Shown here: positions 48,305 to 58,082 of the stretch, in pieces
Layout: each line of letters opens with the position of its first letter
How positions within the stretch are numbered: the stretch's first letter is position 1
NCBI RefSeq assembly: GCF_016881065.1
Contig: NZ_WXYN01000012.1
Span: forward strand, 186,001 to 250,000
Length of the DNA stretch: 64,000 nucleotides
From: Planococcus soli
Lineage (GTDB): Bacteria > Bacillota > Bacilli > Bacillales_A > Planococcaceae
Direction of reading: 5' to 3'
Translations under genes and position numbers: made by a program
The notes under the pieces: generated by a model
What the model was told of the DNA's origin: nothing
What the model saw: the letters and a program-made list of their open reading frames with translations, nothing else
Database searches by the model: none

Positions 48305-49594
48305 TCAATCCATAAATTCGAATTCGAATTCAAGCAGGCGAACTGTATCGCCATTTTCCGCTCCGCGTTCACGTAGCGCATCATCAATTCCCATGCCGCG
48401 CATTTGGCGGGCAAATCGGCGAATCGAATCTTCACGCGAGAAGTCGGTCATCTTGAACATCCGTTCAATCGCATAACCAGCCAAGACAAATGATCCGTCA
48501 GAATCACGTGTGATGTTGAAGCCATCAGCATCGGTTTCGTGTTTGTAAAGAACCGTGCTATCTGAATCTTCTTCCGTATCGTCGATCAATGGGAATTCCG
48601 GTGTCACTTCGATGACATCGGCAATTGCGAACAATAAATTGTTCAAGCCTTTGCGCGACAAAGCAGAAATCGGGAAAATGCGAGCATCTTCCGGCAATTT
48701 CTCACGGAATTTCGCCAGATTTTCTTCAGAATCCGGCATATCCATTTTGTTCGCAACGATCAATTGCGGACGTTCCGTCAAACGCATATTGTATTGCTGC
48801 AATTCTTCATTAATTGTAACGTAATCCTCATAAGGATCGCGTCCTTCAAGACCGGACATATCGATGACGTGGATAATAACGCGCGTCCGTTCGATATGGC
48901 GCAGGAATTGATGGCCAAGGCCGATTCCTTCGTGAGCGCCTTCGATCAATCCCGGTAGGTCGGCCATGACGAAGCTGCGCTGATCTTCCGTTTCCACCAT
49001 GCCGAGGTTCGGTACGATAGTCGTGAAATGGTATTCAGCGATTTTCGGCTTGGCAGCTGAAACGACTGACAGCAAGGTCGATTTCCCGACACTTGGGAAT
49101 CCGACAAGTCCGGCGTCTGCCAATACTTTCAATTCCAAAATGACATTGCGTTCAAAGCCCGGTTCGCCTTTTTCAGACAGTTCCGGTGCAGGGTTGGCAG
49201 GTGTCGCAAAACGTGAGTTTCCGCGGCCTCCGCGTCCGCCTTTTGCGATGACTGCTGTTTGGCCATGTTCCACTAAATCGGCAATTGTTTCACCAGTATC
49301 GACATCTTTCACAACTGTGCCCGGTGGAACTTTGATCAGTGTATCCTGCGCTTTGGCACCGTGTTTATTAGAACTCATGCCGTGTGTTCCGCGATCAGCT
49401 TTAAAGATCCGCTTGTAACGGAAATCCATGAGCGTCCGCAATCCTTCTTCGACGATAAAGACGATATTTCCGCCTTTCCCGCCATCTCCGCCGGCAGGTC
49501 CGCCGTTCGGTACATATTTTTCGCGGCGGAATGCAACCATGCCATCCCCGCCGTCGCCACCTCTAACATAAACTTTTACGTGATCGACAAACAT
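48305..49594 (-). CDS. obg: ObgE/CgtA GTPase
   Basis: Essential ribosome-assembly and stress GTPase. 429 residues: glycine-rich N-terminal OBG fold ([21 protein letters not shown]), G domain (G1 [13 protein letters not shown]3 [10 protein letters not shown]4 NKMDMP) and C-terminal OCT domain. The start at 49594 has GGAGGG made by the last codons of the upstream gene. Confidence 0.98.
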   Translation of the reverse strand: MFVDHVKVYVRGGDGGDGMVAFRREKYVPNGGPAGGDGGKGGNIVFIVEEGLRTLMDFRYKRIFKADRGTHGMSSNKHGAKAQDTLIKVPPGTVVKDVDTGETIADLVEHGQTAVIAKGGRGGRGNSRFATPANPAPELSEKGEPGFERNVILELKVLADAGLVGFPSVGKSTLLSVVSAAKPKIAEYHFTTIVPNLGMVETEDQRSFVMADLPGLIEGAHEGIGLGHQFLRHIERTRVIIHVIDMSGLEGRDPYEDYVTINEELQQYNMRLTERPQLIVANKMDMPDSEENLAKFREKLPEDARIFPISALSRKGLNNLLFAIADVIEVTPEFPLIDDTEEDSDSTVLYKHETDADGFNITRDSDGSFVLAGYAIERMFKMTDFSREDSIRRFARQMRGMGIDDALRERGAENGDTVRLLEFEFEFMD

Positions 49595-49595
49595 A

Positions 49596-50111
49596 TTATC
49601 CCTCCATCTGTGCACGGACAGTAATTAATGTACTGTTTCCGCTGCACTCTTTTCGTACTGCAAATCCTGGTGCTTCCGATAGTTCCAAATCCAGCCAATG
49701 TCCTGGACAGGTGATGTTCATTTCAAAAGATAAGGCATTGGAAACCAATAGAATCGTGCTGTTGAATGCCTGGTAAGGATCCAGAAGCTCTTTGGCCGCT
49801 TCTACAAAATTCTCAAGAAAATGCCGAAACTCCGCATCCAAATGGACAGGTGCCTTTACTGCAGGACACTCTATTCGAAATTGGAATCCAGAAAATCGCC
49901 AATTGGCAGTCAACAGCCATTCCTCTGTCAGCGGCAGCCCAAGGTCGGACAGCCGGCTGGCATGCATAGCCGCTTCGGCATGCGAACGAATTATCGCCTG
50001 CGCCTCCTGGTGACGGCCAAGGTCCAAATTCATTTTGATCAATTGCAGTTCATTCAAAAAATCATGGCGCGCATGCCGAAGCGATTGTGCCACTGTGATT
50101 GTTTTTTCCAT
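49596..50111 (-). CDS. Spo0B-like phosphotransferase domain protein
   Basis: 171 residues. The N-terminal [19 protein letters not shown] is like the four-helix dimerisation region of Spo0B (RHDWLNKLQLIKGN from memory), with H16 as the likely phosphoacceptor. The C-terminal part resembles the degenerate ATPase-like domain of Spo0B ([16 protein letters not shown]). It occupies the spo0B position between rpmA and obg. In spore formers Spo0B passes phosphate from Spo0F to Spo0A. Whether it still works here is unknown. Confidence 0.82.
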   Translation of the reverse strand: MEKTITVAQSLRHARHDFLNELQLIKMNLDLGRHQEAQAIIRSHAEAAMHASRLSDLGLPLTEEWLLTANWRFSGFQFRIECPAVKAPVHLDAEFRHFLENFVEAAKELLDPYQAFNSTILLVSNALSFEMNITCPGHWLDLELSEAPGFAVRKECSGNSTLITVRAQMEG

Positions 50112-50221
50112 AAGTCACGTCCCGATTCAGCTTCTTATTCCAGTATACCAAGAGTAAGCAGTAAATTCCTAAAATAATGCGTACAGCCGCACCGGGAACC
50201 GCGCTTATTATGTTCAAAAGA

Positions 50222-50247
50222 AAAAGGACTGCGAAAGCAGCCCTTTT
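50222..50247 (-). terminator. Terminator after rpmA
   Basis: Minus-strand stem AAAAGGGCTGC with GCAGTCCTTTT, four-base loop, then T run. Confidence 0.85.
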
Positions 50248-50256
50248 CGTTTTGTA

Positions 50257-50890
<634 letters not shown>

Positions 50891-50892
50891 TC

Positions 50893-51201
50893 TTACAGGT
50901 TGATCGCATCGACAGTCAATTTCGTGTATGGCTGACGGTGACCTTGTTTTTTATGGTAGTTCTTTTTAGCTTTGTATTTGAAGACAGTAATTTTTTTCTG
51001 TTTACCGCTTTTTACAACTTTAGCTGTAACAGTAGCTCCTTCAACAAAAGGAACACCAACTTTAGTATTGTCTCCACCTACAAATAGAACTTTATCAAAT
51101 GTGATAACATCTCCAGCTTCTCCAGTCAATTTCTCAACATAGATCTCTTGGCCTGCTTCAACTTTGATTTGTTTTCCACCAGTTTCAATAATCGCGTACA
51201 T
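50893..51201 (-). CDS. rplU: Ribosomal protein L21
   Basis: 102 residues, complete ([18 protein letters not shown] to the end [10 protein letters not shown], with the [15 protein letters not shown] region). First gene of rplU-prp-rpmA. GAGGAGGTG upstream. Confidence 0.99.
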   Translation of the reverse strand: MYAIIETGGKQIKVEAGQEIYVEKLTGEAGDVITFDKVLFVGGDNTKVGVPFVEGATVTAKVVKSGKQKKITVFKYKAKKNYHKKQGHRQPYTKLTVDAINL

Positions 51202-51312
51202 ATCCTTGCACCTCCTCTTAGAATAAGACTCGCCTATTCAGGTGACTCGCCGGAGCGAATTCTTAAAGCAACCTGATTCGAGCGGTTGTAGCACGGTACG
51301 CTACAAACATAA
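51202..51312 (-). promoter_or_regulatory. L21 leader RNA
   Basis: About 110-base leader with a hairpin TGTAGCG...CGTGCTACA near the 5' end (51305-51285) and further complementary segments ending just before the rplU ribosome site. Fits the Firmicute L21 leader, thought to allow autoregulation. Structure only partly traced by eye. Confidence 0.7.
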
Positions 51313-51319
51313 CATTAGA

Positions 51320-51349
51320 ATAATACCACGCCAGAACAGGGCGCGTCAA
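51320..51349 (-). promoter_or_regulatory. Promoter of rplU-prp-rpmA
   Basis: TTGACG and TATTAT with 18-base spacing on the minus strand, just before the L21 leader. Confidence 0.75.
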
Positions 51350-51405
51350 TAGAGAATGTAAGGTTTCGGGAAATTGGTGATTCGCAGTTTGTGGATTGAT
51401 CGGGC

Positions 51406-51531
51406 TGAGGTGCGGTTGTTGCGGATTGAGGTGCGGTTATGAGCCTGCGAGGTGCGGTCTTTGGTGTTTGGGGTGCGGTTATTGGCTCATGAGGTGCGGT
51501 CTTGGCCATTTGAGGTGCGGTCAACGGTAAA
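51406..51531. repeat. Direct-repeat array 2, six units of 21 bp
   Basis: (T/C)G(A/G)GGTGCGGT starts at 51406, 51427, 51448, 51469, 51490 and 51511, an exact 21-base period with ten more variable bases between cores. The last unit overlaps the stop codon of the NERD gene. The period keeps a frame open on the minus strand (repeated TAP heptads), which is judged accidental. Confidence 0.92.
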
Positions 51532-52459
51532 TGCGTCCGAAATAGTTCCTCAGCAGCTCTCGATTCTCGACAATCCGCCGCTTGCCACGCACCTCACTTT
51601 GTGGCGCCGTCTTTCCCAGCAGCCGGTAGAGGACGTATTTATTTGTTATACCGAGCCACCGGTAAGCGAGTCTTGTATCAAGTTCTGTGCCAAAAAGCAC
51701 CGCATATTCCTGAAGCGCCACTTCATGCGCATCCCGCGAATAAAATCCGCATACGGTGCAAAGCCATTTTCGCTCTTTCCATTCCAGCGAATGAATCCGG
51801 CATGTCGGACAGGTCACGCCGAGCCGCAATGAATCGAAAGTGATGTTATGGCGCTCGATCCAGTGGTGACCGGAATTTCGCGCCGGCAAGTTTTCCAGTT
51901 TGGAGGCCAGCGCTGCTGCATCGAAAAGTTTCAGACCCTTCGCGAACCCCTCCAGATGAAATGGCAAGTAGTCGAGCGACACGACCGGATAATGCTTCGG
52001 TGCTTCCACCACTTTTCCAGATCGGCTCGCCAGGACGATCACACCATGCACCGGAACACCGAGAAATCCACTGGCAGCCCGCACGGCCCGGTGTAGCTGC
52101 GCCTCCGGATTGCGCATCCCTTCCCTGCGGCCGTCGACAACACGGTGAAACTGAAAATTCACCGTGTCAAAATAAAATTCTCCAATCATGTTCTTAACTT
52201 CCAATACGCAAACGAACTCCGTGTGAACCAGCAGCAAATCAATTTGCGCCGCGCCGTCTTTGTATGGGATATGCACATCACTAAGAAAAATTGCTTCACC
52301 CGGCAAATCCAGTTCTCTCTTCAATAAAAAAGCCGTGCGCTGTTCACCACTGGCGCCCGCCAACGAATTTTTCAGTTCTGACAATACTGCGGCCTTTGAT
52401 TCGTGCGCAGCAGGCAGACGTTCTGCCGCAACCATTCCTGCCAATAAAAAATCGTTCAT
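51521..52459 (-). CDS. NERD-domain protein with C-terminal zinc ribbon
   Basis: 312 residues. The nuclease-related domain is at about residues 38-150: SGEQRTAFLLKREL, then GAAQIDLLLVHTEFVCVLEVKN with the D and E-x-K of the restriction-endonuclease-like core. A zinc ribbon follows (CPTCRIHSLEWKERKWLCTVC). Possibly a DNA- or RNA-acting nuclease; no partner gene suggests a role. It sits where spore formers have spoIVFA-spoIVFB, between minD and rplU. GGGGGTG upstream. Confidence 0.85.
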   Translation of the reverse strand: MNDFLLAGMVAAERLPAAHESKAAVLSELKNSLAGASGEQRTAFLLKRELDLPGEAIFLSDVHIPYKDGAAQIDLLLVHTEFVCVLEVKNMIGEFYFDTVNFQFHRVVDGRREGMRNPEAQLHRAVRAASGFLGVPVHGVIVLASRSGKVVEAPKHYPVVSLDYLPFHLEGFAKGLKLFDAAALASKLENLPARNSGHHWIERHNITFDSLRLGVTCPTCRIHSLEWKERKWLCTVCGFYSRDAHEVALQEYAVLFGTELDTRLAYRWLGITNKYVLYRLLGKTAPQSEVRGKRRIVENRELLRNYFGRIYR

Positions 52460-52485
52460 TCTACACCCCCATGAATTTTTAAAAA

Positions 52486-52510
52486 AGCCCCCGCTTGGAA
52501 AGCGGAGGCT
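52486..52510 (-). terminator. Terminator after minD
   Basis: Minus-strand stem AGCCTCCGCTT with AAGCGGGGGCT, three-base loop, then TTTTTT. Confidence 0.85.
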
Positions 52511-52520
52511 AAAAAAAATC

Positions 52521-53321
52521 TTATTTCGTGAAAACGGCTTTGATTTTTGTGAACAGGCTTGGCGGTGCTTTTTCCATGCTCATGAGTGGAACCGATTCTC
52601 CGAGCAGACGGCGCGCAATGTTGCGGTAGCCGAGTGCAGCGGCGTTGGATGGATCCATGACGATCGGTTCGCCTTTGTTCGAGCTCGAGATGACGCGTTC
52701 ATCGTCTGCGATGATGCCCAACAGATCGATCGATAAGTGAGTAGTGATTTCATTGACATCCAGCGCTTCTCCCGCTTTCATCAAATGCGGACGGATGCGG
52801 TTGATGATCAAGCGCGGTGCGTCGATGTTTTCTTCCAGCTCTAACAAACCAATGATGCGGTCAGCGTCGCGGACAGCAGAAATTTCCGGCGTCGTGACGA
52901 CGATGGCATGATCTGCCCCAACGACCGCATTTTTGTAGCCTTGCTCGATTCCAGCCGGGCAATCGATGATGACGAAATCATAGTCTTTCTTCAGCTCTGT
53001 CACCAATTCTTTCATCTGTTCCGGATTGACGTCGTTTTTATCAGCTGTCTGTGCTGCCGGCAAAAGATACAGCATGTCTTCAAAACGCTTGTCTTTAACG
53101 AGCGCCTGGTGCACTTTGCAGCGGCCTTCCAGCACGTCGATCAAGTCATAGATGATGCGATTTTCCAGGCCCAAGATAACATCAAGGTTGCGCAATCCGA
53201 TATCAGTGTCGATCAGGCATACTTTTTTCCCTTGAAGAGCCAATGCAGTGCCGAGGTTGGCGGTTGTCGTCGTTTTACCGACGCCTCCCTTGCCTGATGT
53301 AATTACGATAGCTTCTCCCAC
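52521..53321 (-). CDS. minD: MinD, septum-site determining ATPase
   Basis: 266 residues with GTG start at 53321 (AAAGGAGG upstream); the frame runs upstream into minC but the family begins here. Deviant Walker A SGKGGVGKTTT at residues 9-19, Walker B region LIDTDIGLRNLD, and the C-terminal amphipathic membrane helix (SLFTKIKAVFTK). Localises MinC to block division away from midcell. Confidence 0.97.
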   Translation of the reverse strand: MGEAIVITSGKGGVGKTTTTANLGTALALQGKKVCLIDTDIGLRNLDVILGLENRIIYDLIDVLEGRCKVHQALVKDKRFEDMLYLLPAAQTADKNDVNPEQMKELVTELKKDYDFVIIDCPAGIEQGYKNAVVGADHAIVVTTPEISAVRDADRIIGLLELEENIDAPRLIINRIRPHLMKAGEALDVNEITTHLSIDLLGIIADDERVISSSNKGEPIVMDPSNAAALGYRNIARRLLGESVPLMSMEKAPPSLFTKIKAVFTK

Positions 53322-53322
53322 A

Positions 53323-54012
53323 CTAGCTTCCTCCTTTAAACGTTGAAATTTGCGGACGGATAAACCGCAATTCCTGCAAACGGTCGATGATGATGGTGCC
53401 GTTTGTATGTAAATAAGCACATTCCATTTCCGGCTGCTCCGATAAACTGGACAATTCGTCCGTCATCGTTTCCAATTCATCGTCGATTTTCAATTGCGTC
53501 GCTTCCAGCCACGAGGCCGCGATAACTGCGTCGCGATTGCCTTTTGTCCCGGCATGTGCCGCGCCTTTTAGCCGGCCCAGTACATAAACGCTGCCGCCTG
53601 CTTCCACGCGGCCGTTCGGATTGACGTCCCCAATGACGACGAGGTCGCCTTCAGCTTTGATGACTTGTCCAGAACGCACGATGCCGACATATGTTTCCGA
53701 CTGGCGTTCACGGATCATTTGATCGCTTTCTTCGACTGTCAGGATATCGCTCGTTGTCGCAACTACCTTCAAATGAGGATTAGTTTGGACCACTGCGCTC
53801 AATTCCTGGATCTGATTTTCGGTGCAATAGCGTTTATTCAGATGCACAGTCACTTCGGTATCACTGTCAAGCGCAGGATCCGACACCTTTGCTTTTAACT
53901 CGGTTAATAGATCAGCGTAAGCACACTGGTCATCCAGATACAGCACGAGCCCTTTGTTTTTCCCTTTAATATTAACGAGATTCTTCAAAAAATGTGTCAC
54001 CTGCGCTTTCAT
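53323..54012 (-). CDS. minC: MinC, septum inhibitor
   Basis: 229 residues: N-terminal FtsZ-inhibiting domain and C-terminal beta-helix domain with GDVNPNGRVEAGGSVYVLGRLKGAAHAG. Overlaps mreD by one base. Co-transcribed with minD and mreBCD. Confidence 0.96.
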   Translation of the reverse strand: MKAQVTHFLKNLVNIKGKNKGLVLYLDDQCAYADLLTELKAKVSDPALDSDTEVTVHLNKRYCTENQIQELSAVVQTNPHLKVVATTSDILTVEESDQMIRERQSETYVGIVRSGQVIKAEGDLVVIGDVNPNGRVEAGGSVYVLGRLKGAAHAGTKGNRDAVIAASWLEATQLKIDDELETMTDELSSLSEQPEMECAYLHTNGTIIIDRLQELRFIRPQISTFKGGS

Positions 54013-54542
54013 TAATATAACCCTATCTTATTGTCACGCTCCGACAGCTGCGTGATCATCACCGATTTGAACACCCAGCCGAGCATCACCAGAAAAATCG
54101 AATTGGCGACCATCGTCGGCCAAAGCCGTGTCGATAAAAATGTGCCAAGCGGCATTCCTGTCAATGAAATCAGCAGGAAAAACTGGTAAAGCACAAATTC
54201 GAATATCACCAATAAAGCGAGCGTCAGAAGCGTCGATGTCAGCAGGTTCCGTGGAACCCGCTTGAAGACAAACGATGCCACTAGGCAAATGGCTGGATAC
54301 AAAAAAGAATATAATCCAATAATATCAATGTAAAAGACATCATACAAGAGCCCGAAAAATAATCCGTAAAACATGGCATGCTTCAGATCATAGTAGAGCG
54401 TCAGGAAAATCAGGAACATTATGAGAAAACGCGGCACAATGTAATTCAATTCTCCACCAATATTCAAAGGTGAAAAAAGGCCGAAAACCGGCTCCATGAA
54501 AAACAGGACGAGGCAGATCAACGGGATCAGGAAACGGATCAT
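54012..54542 (-). CDS. mreD: MreD, rod-shape membrane protein
   Basis: 176 residues, about five or six membrane helices (FLIPLICLVLFFMEPVFG, FLIMFLIFLTLYYDLKHAMF, GLLYDVFYIDIIGLYSF). Overlaps mreC by four bases (ATGA). Part of the elongation machinery. Confidence 0.94.
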   Translation of the reverse strand: MIRFLIPLICLVLFFMEPVFGLFSPLNIGGELNYIVPRFLIMFLIFLTLYYDLKHAMFYGLFFGLLYDVFYIDIIGLYSFLYPAICLVASFVFKRVPRNLLTSTLLTLALLVIFEFVLYQFFLLISLTGMPLGTFLSTRLWPTMVANSIFLVMLGWVFKSVMITQLSERDNKIGLY

Positions 54543-55423
54543 GATTCATCGTCTCCTGTCACGCCATTGTCTTCACCGTCCACTTCCGGCATTACACGGT
54601 CCGCAATGATGACATGGTTCAATAAAGAAAAGTCTGCCGCAGGTTTTACATAAGCAAGCTGCGTCAAACCGAATTCATCAATGGTGATTTCGGTAATGGT
54701 GCCGATTAAGATGCCTTTTGGAAAAATGCCGCCCAGTCCGCTCGATATGACCTGGTCGCCTTCTTTCAGTTCGATGTCTGCGTCAATCCTCTTCAATAAC
54801 AGTTCACGGCGCTCGGCGTCATAGCCTTCGATCAGGCCGAAGACGTCTTTATCCCCGCCGACGACCATCGCGGAAACGCGGTAGTTGGGGTTAAGCGTAG
54901 AAATCAATTCCACTGTAGAAGTGGTTGGCGTCGTCAGCGTCACTTTGCCGATCAAACCGGTAGCCGTCATGACCGCCATGTTTTCCGCTACTCCCTGGTT
55001 GGAACCGCGGTTCAAAATGATTTTCTCTTCCCATTGATCCGGATTCCGTGCGATGACGGTTGCCTGGATCGGGTTGTAATCCCGCAAGTCTTCTTCTTTT
55101 CCAACAATTTGATTTAATTCTTCGTTTTCAGAACGCAAGTCTTTGACTTCAGCCTGCACGCTTGCAAATTCTTCTAAGCGCGTTTTCAGATGCTGGTTTT
55201 CTTCAAATGTATTCAGCAATGAATCGACATTATCAAAAATTCCAGTGACAAAATGAGCAGGGCGTGAAAATACCGACTGCCCGGCTCCTACAGCATCTTT
55301 TATGATTTGTTCCGGCAGCGATACATTGCTGCGGTCACGGAGCGAAAAAGAAATCAGTGCTACGAGCAGGATGACTCCCAACAGCAGCAAAATCAGCCGC
55401 TTGTTCGTTAAAAGCTGTGGCAT
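54539..55423 (-). CDS. mreC: MreC, rod-shape protein
   Basis: 294 residues: N-terminal membrane helix (LILLLLGVILLVALISF), coiled coil (NTFEENQHLKTRLEEFASVQAEVKDL), then paired beta-barrel domains with GSNQGVAENMAV and VISSGLGGIFPKGILIG. Acidic tail. Between mreB and mreD. Confidence 0.96.
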   Translation of the reverse strand: MPQLLTNKRLILLLLGVILLVALISFSLRDRSNVSLPEQIIKDAVGAGQSVFSRPAHFVTGIFDNVDSLLNTFEENQHLKTRLEEFASVQAEVKDLRSENEELNQIVGKEEDLRDYNPIQATVIARNPDQWEEKIILNRGSNQGVAENMAVMTATGLIGKVTLTTPTTSTVELISTLNPNYRVSAMVVGGDKDVFGLIEGYDAERRELLLKRIDADIELKEGDQVISSGLGGIFPKGILIGTITEITIDEFGLTQLAYVKPAADFSLLNHVIIADRVMPEVDGEDNGVTGDDES

Positions 55424-55436
55424 ATCGCCATCCTCC

Positions 55437-56465
55437 TTATTTGATTGATAGTTGGCGGCGGAATTGGTCCATGTTTTCCAAAGCTTTGCCTGTGCCGAGT
55501 GCGACGCAGTCCAATGGATTATCGGCGATAAACACCGGCATGGACGTTTCAGCTGAAATGACGCGGTCGAGGTTTTTCAGTAAAGCGCCTCCGCCGGTCA
55601 ACACAATGCCGTTTTCCATAACATCCGCGCTCAACTCGGGCGGCGTCTGTTCCAGCGTCACTTTGATGCCGGCTACGATAGCGGCGACCGATTCACTGAA
55701 GGCTTCCGCAATTTCCTCGGAAGTGACTTCCAGTGTTTTCGGGAACCCTGTCAACAGGTCGCGTCCGCGGATTTCCATGGTAATTCCCCGTTCAGAAGGT
55801 TCCATGATACGCGCAGAACCGATGCCGAGTTTCAAGGCTTCGGCTGTCCGCTCACCAATCAGCACATTGTAGGTCTTGCGGATATACTGGGTAATTTCCA
55901 TATCCAGTGCATCACCCGCAACGCGAATCGACTCGCTTGAAACGATGCCGCCAAGTGAAATGACCGCTACTTCAGTCGTTCCGCCTCCAATATCGACGAC
56001 CATACTGCCCATAGGTTCCCATACCGGCAAATCTGCCCCGATTGCCGCTGCGAAAGGCTCTTCGATTGTGAATGCCTCGGTCGCTCCGGCTCCCCGGGCA
56101 GCGTTCAAAACAGCACGCCGCTCGACAGAGGTAATGCCGTAAGGAACACAAATCATGACTGCTCCACTTTTCCATTTGCCTCCTGCCGCTTTAGACGCTT
56201 CAACCAAATAATGCTTGATCATCGTCAAGGTCGTATCGTAATCGGCGATGACGCCGTCGCGCATCGGACGGATTGTCGTGATGGAACTCGCTGTGCGCCC
56301 CATCATGTTTTTGGCTTGGCTGCCGACTGCCACGATTTCGCCGGTTTTTTTATTTTTAACGACAACGGAAGGCTCACGAAGAACGATTCCTTTGCCTTTG
56401 ATATATACCAATGTATTTGCAGTACCTAAATCAATTCCAACATCTTTTGAACCAAATCCAAACAC
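55437..56465 (-). CDS. mreB: MreB, actin-like cell-shape protein
   Basis: 342 residues. Phosphate-1 [15 protein letters not shown], phosphate-2 [18 protein letters not shown], adenosine motif [17 protein letters not shown]. The start is GTG at 56465 with AAAGGAAG upstream. First gene of mreBCD-minCD. A TATAAT at 56533-56528 could be its -10. Confidence 0.98.
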   Translation of the reverse strand: MFGFGSKDVGIDLGTANTLVYIKGKGIVLREPSVVVKNKKTGEIVAVGSQAKNMMGRTASSITTIRPMRDGVIADYDTTLTMIKHYLVEASKAAGGKWKSGAVMICVPYGITSVERRAVLNAARGAGATEAFTIEEPFAAAIGADLPVWEPMGSMVVDIGGGTTEVAVISLGGIVSSESIRVAGDALDMEITQYIRKTYNVLIGERTAEALKLGIGSARIMEPSERGITMEIRGRDLLTGFPKTLEVTSEEIAEAFSESVAAIVAGIKVTLEQTPPELSADVMENGIVLTGGGALLKNLDRVISAETSMPVFIADNPLDCVALGTGKALENMDQFRRQLSIK

Positions 56466-56559
56466 AGGGTTTCTTCCTTTCTATAACAAGCCGGTATTTC
56501 GGCAATTGCGTTGACACAATACCAATCATTATAGACGAAAAGAAAAAAAATAAACAGTG

Positions 56560-57252
56560 CTACATGAACCCCTTTTCTTTCAACGAAATGAATTGGTGGT
56601 CTCCGATGATGACGTGGTCAAGCAGCTCGATGCCGATGATGCTGCCGGCTTCCACAAGCCGTTTGGTGACGTCAATGTCTTCCGGCGACGGTGCCGGATT
56701 TCCGGAGGGGTGGTTATGGGCGCAGACGATTGAAGCCGAGGAACGGCGTACGGCTTCACGAAAAATCTCGCGTGGATGGACGATGGAGGCATTCAGGCTG
56801 CCGACAAAAATGGTTTGCCGGTGCATGACCTGGTTTTTGATGTTGAGGAACAATACGACGAAATGCTCTTGCTTGAGAGAGGTCATATCCGCCATTAAAT
56901 AAGAAGCCGCATCTTTCGGGGAACGGATGGTGAACTTTGTATCGGTCTGTTTCGAAGACAGGCGCCGGCCGAGTTCGACTGCGGCAAGCAGCTGCACCGC
57001 TTTTGCCTGGCCAATGCCATTGATCGCCACCATTTCTTCAATGGTGGCGTTTTTCATTTCCTGGATTTGCTCGAAATGCGTCAGCACGCGGTTGGCCAAA
57101 TGCAACACCGACTCCTGCCGGCTTCCGGTCCGCAAAAGAATCGCGATCAGCTCCTGATTGGACAAAGCTGCCGCCCCCTGGTTGACCAAGCGCTCACGGG
57201 GCCGGTCGGCAATATGGACGTCGCGGATCATCAACGGCGCTTCGTTCAGCAT
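56560..57252 (-). CDS. radC: RadC/YsxA, JAMM-domain protein
   Basis: 230 residues. Helix-hairpin-helix segment (AINGIGQAKAVQLLAAVELG) then MPN/JAMM domain with zinc motif CAHNHPSGNPAPSPEDID. Despite its name a role in DNA repair is doubtful. Start at 57252 with GGGAG nine bases upstream; overlaps maf by seven bases. A frame opening further upstream lies within maf and is not used. Confidence 0.94.
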   Translation of the reverse strand: MLNEAPLMIRDVHIADRPRERLVNQGAAALSNQELIAILLRTGSRQESVLHLANRVLTHFEQIQEMKNATIEEMVAINGIGQAKAVQLLAAVELGRRLSSKQTDTKFTIRSPKDAASYLMADMTSLKQEHFVVLFLNIKNQVMHRQTIFVGSLNASIVHPREIFREAVRRSSASIVCAHNHPSGNPAPSPEDIDVTKRLVEAGSIIGIELLDHVIIGDHQFISLKEKGFM

Positions 57253-57854
57253 CGGACACCGCTCCCTTCCAAGGAAATAAACCCTGCAGCCACCAATTTT
57301 TGCGTCAGTCCCGCAATCGGCAAACCGACCACGGCATTGTAATCGCCTTGAATCCTTTTGACAAACAAGCCGGATACTGTCTGGATGCCATAAGCGCCAG
57401 CTTTGTCGTACGGATCGTCCGTACCGATGTATAGATCGATCCATGCTTCCGGCAATTCGTAGAACGTCACCTTGACCGCTTCATGGAACGTCAGCTCGCT
57501 GTCTCCCTGGACAACGGTCACGGCAGTAATCACTTCATGCGTGCGATTTGATAATTTCTGCAGGTAGCCTTTCGCCTGCTCTTTGCTTTTCGGTTTCAGT
57601 AAAATTTCACCATCCAAAACAACAATCGTATCAGAGCCGATGACGACAGCCCCTTTGTGAGTTTGTGCCACTTCCTGCGCTTTTTGTTCGGCGCATGCCA
57701 GCACATAACCGAGTGGTGTTTGGAATTGGGCCGGATCGGGTTCATCCTTCGTGCTAGGGACGACTAAAAAATCAACGCCCAGCATGCCAAGCAGTTCCTG
57801 GCGGCGCGGCGACTGTGAAGCTAAGATGATGGGAAAATCGGATTTGAATTTCAT
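57246..57854 (-). CDS. maf: Maf, nucleoside triphosphate pyrophosphatase
   Basis: 202 residues. House-cleaning pyrophosphatase for dTTP, UTP or modified nucleotides. ILASQSPRRQELLGMLG at the N-terminus, the catalytic GSDTIVVLDGEIL, and YDKAGAYGIQ. The start at 57854 with AAGGAG upstream matches the family N-terminus; an ATG 30 bases upstream is less likely. Confidence 0.96.
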   Translation of the reverse strand: MKFKSDFPIILASQSPRRQELLGMLGVDFLVVPSTKDEPDPAQFQTPLGYVLACAEQKAQEVAQTHKGAVVIGSDTIVVLDGEILLKPKSKEQAKGYLQKLSNRTHEVITAVTVVQGDSELTFHEAVKVTFYELPEAWIDLYIGTDDPYDKAGAYGIQTVSGLFVKRIQGDYNAVVGLPIAGLTQKLVAAGFISLEGSGVRC

Positions 57855-58066
57855 AGATGGAATCTCTCCTTTTTCAAGAATCATACCATTTGGAGAAACT
57901 CGGAAACAAACAGCAAAAAATGAATTTTGCCGGGATGCAAGGATCCAAAAATGAGATTTGGACGGTTTGATTTGCACAAAGCGCTGCGCAGAGCTATTTT
58001 AAATTCTAATTTACAAAGTTTGAGTTGTTGTTCCGAAAAACAGCTGCAACTTTCAATAAAAAAAGA

Positions 58067-58082
58067 TGAAGCCTCAGCTTCA
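58067..58082 (-). terminator. Terminator overlapping the comC stop
   Basis: Minus-strand stem TGAAGC with GCTTCA, four-base loop, then C and a run of eight T. The stop codon is the first part of the stem. Confidence 0.6.

Noticed and set aside
51315-51524. Minus-strand frame encoding repeated TAP heptads
   Set aside because: It is the translation of repeat array 2 (21 bp is seven codons). The sister arrays have 20 bp steps that destroy any frame, there is no ribosome site, and it runs through the rplU promoter.
52521-53420. Longer MinD with a cysteine-containing N-terminus
   Set aside because: The extra 33 residues are minC read in another frame; a GTG with a strong ribosome site gives the normal MinD start.
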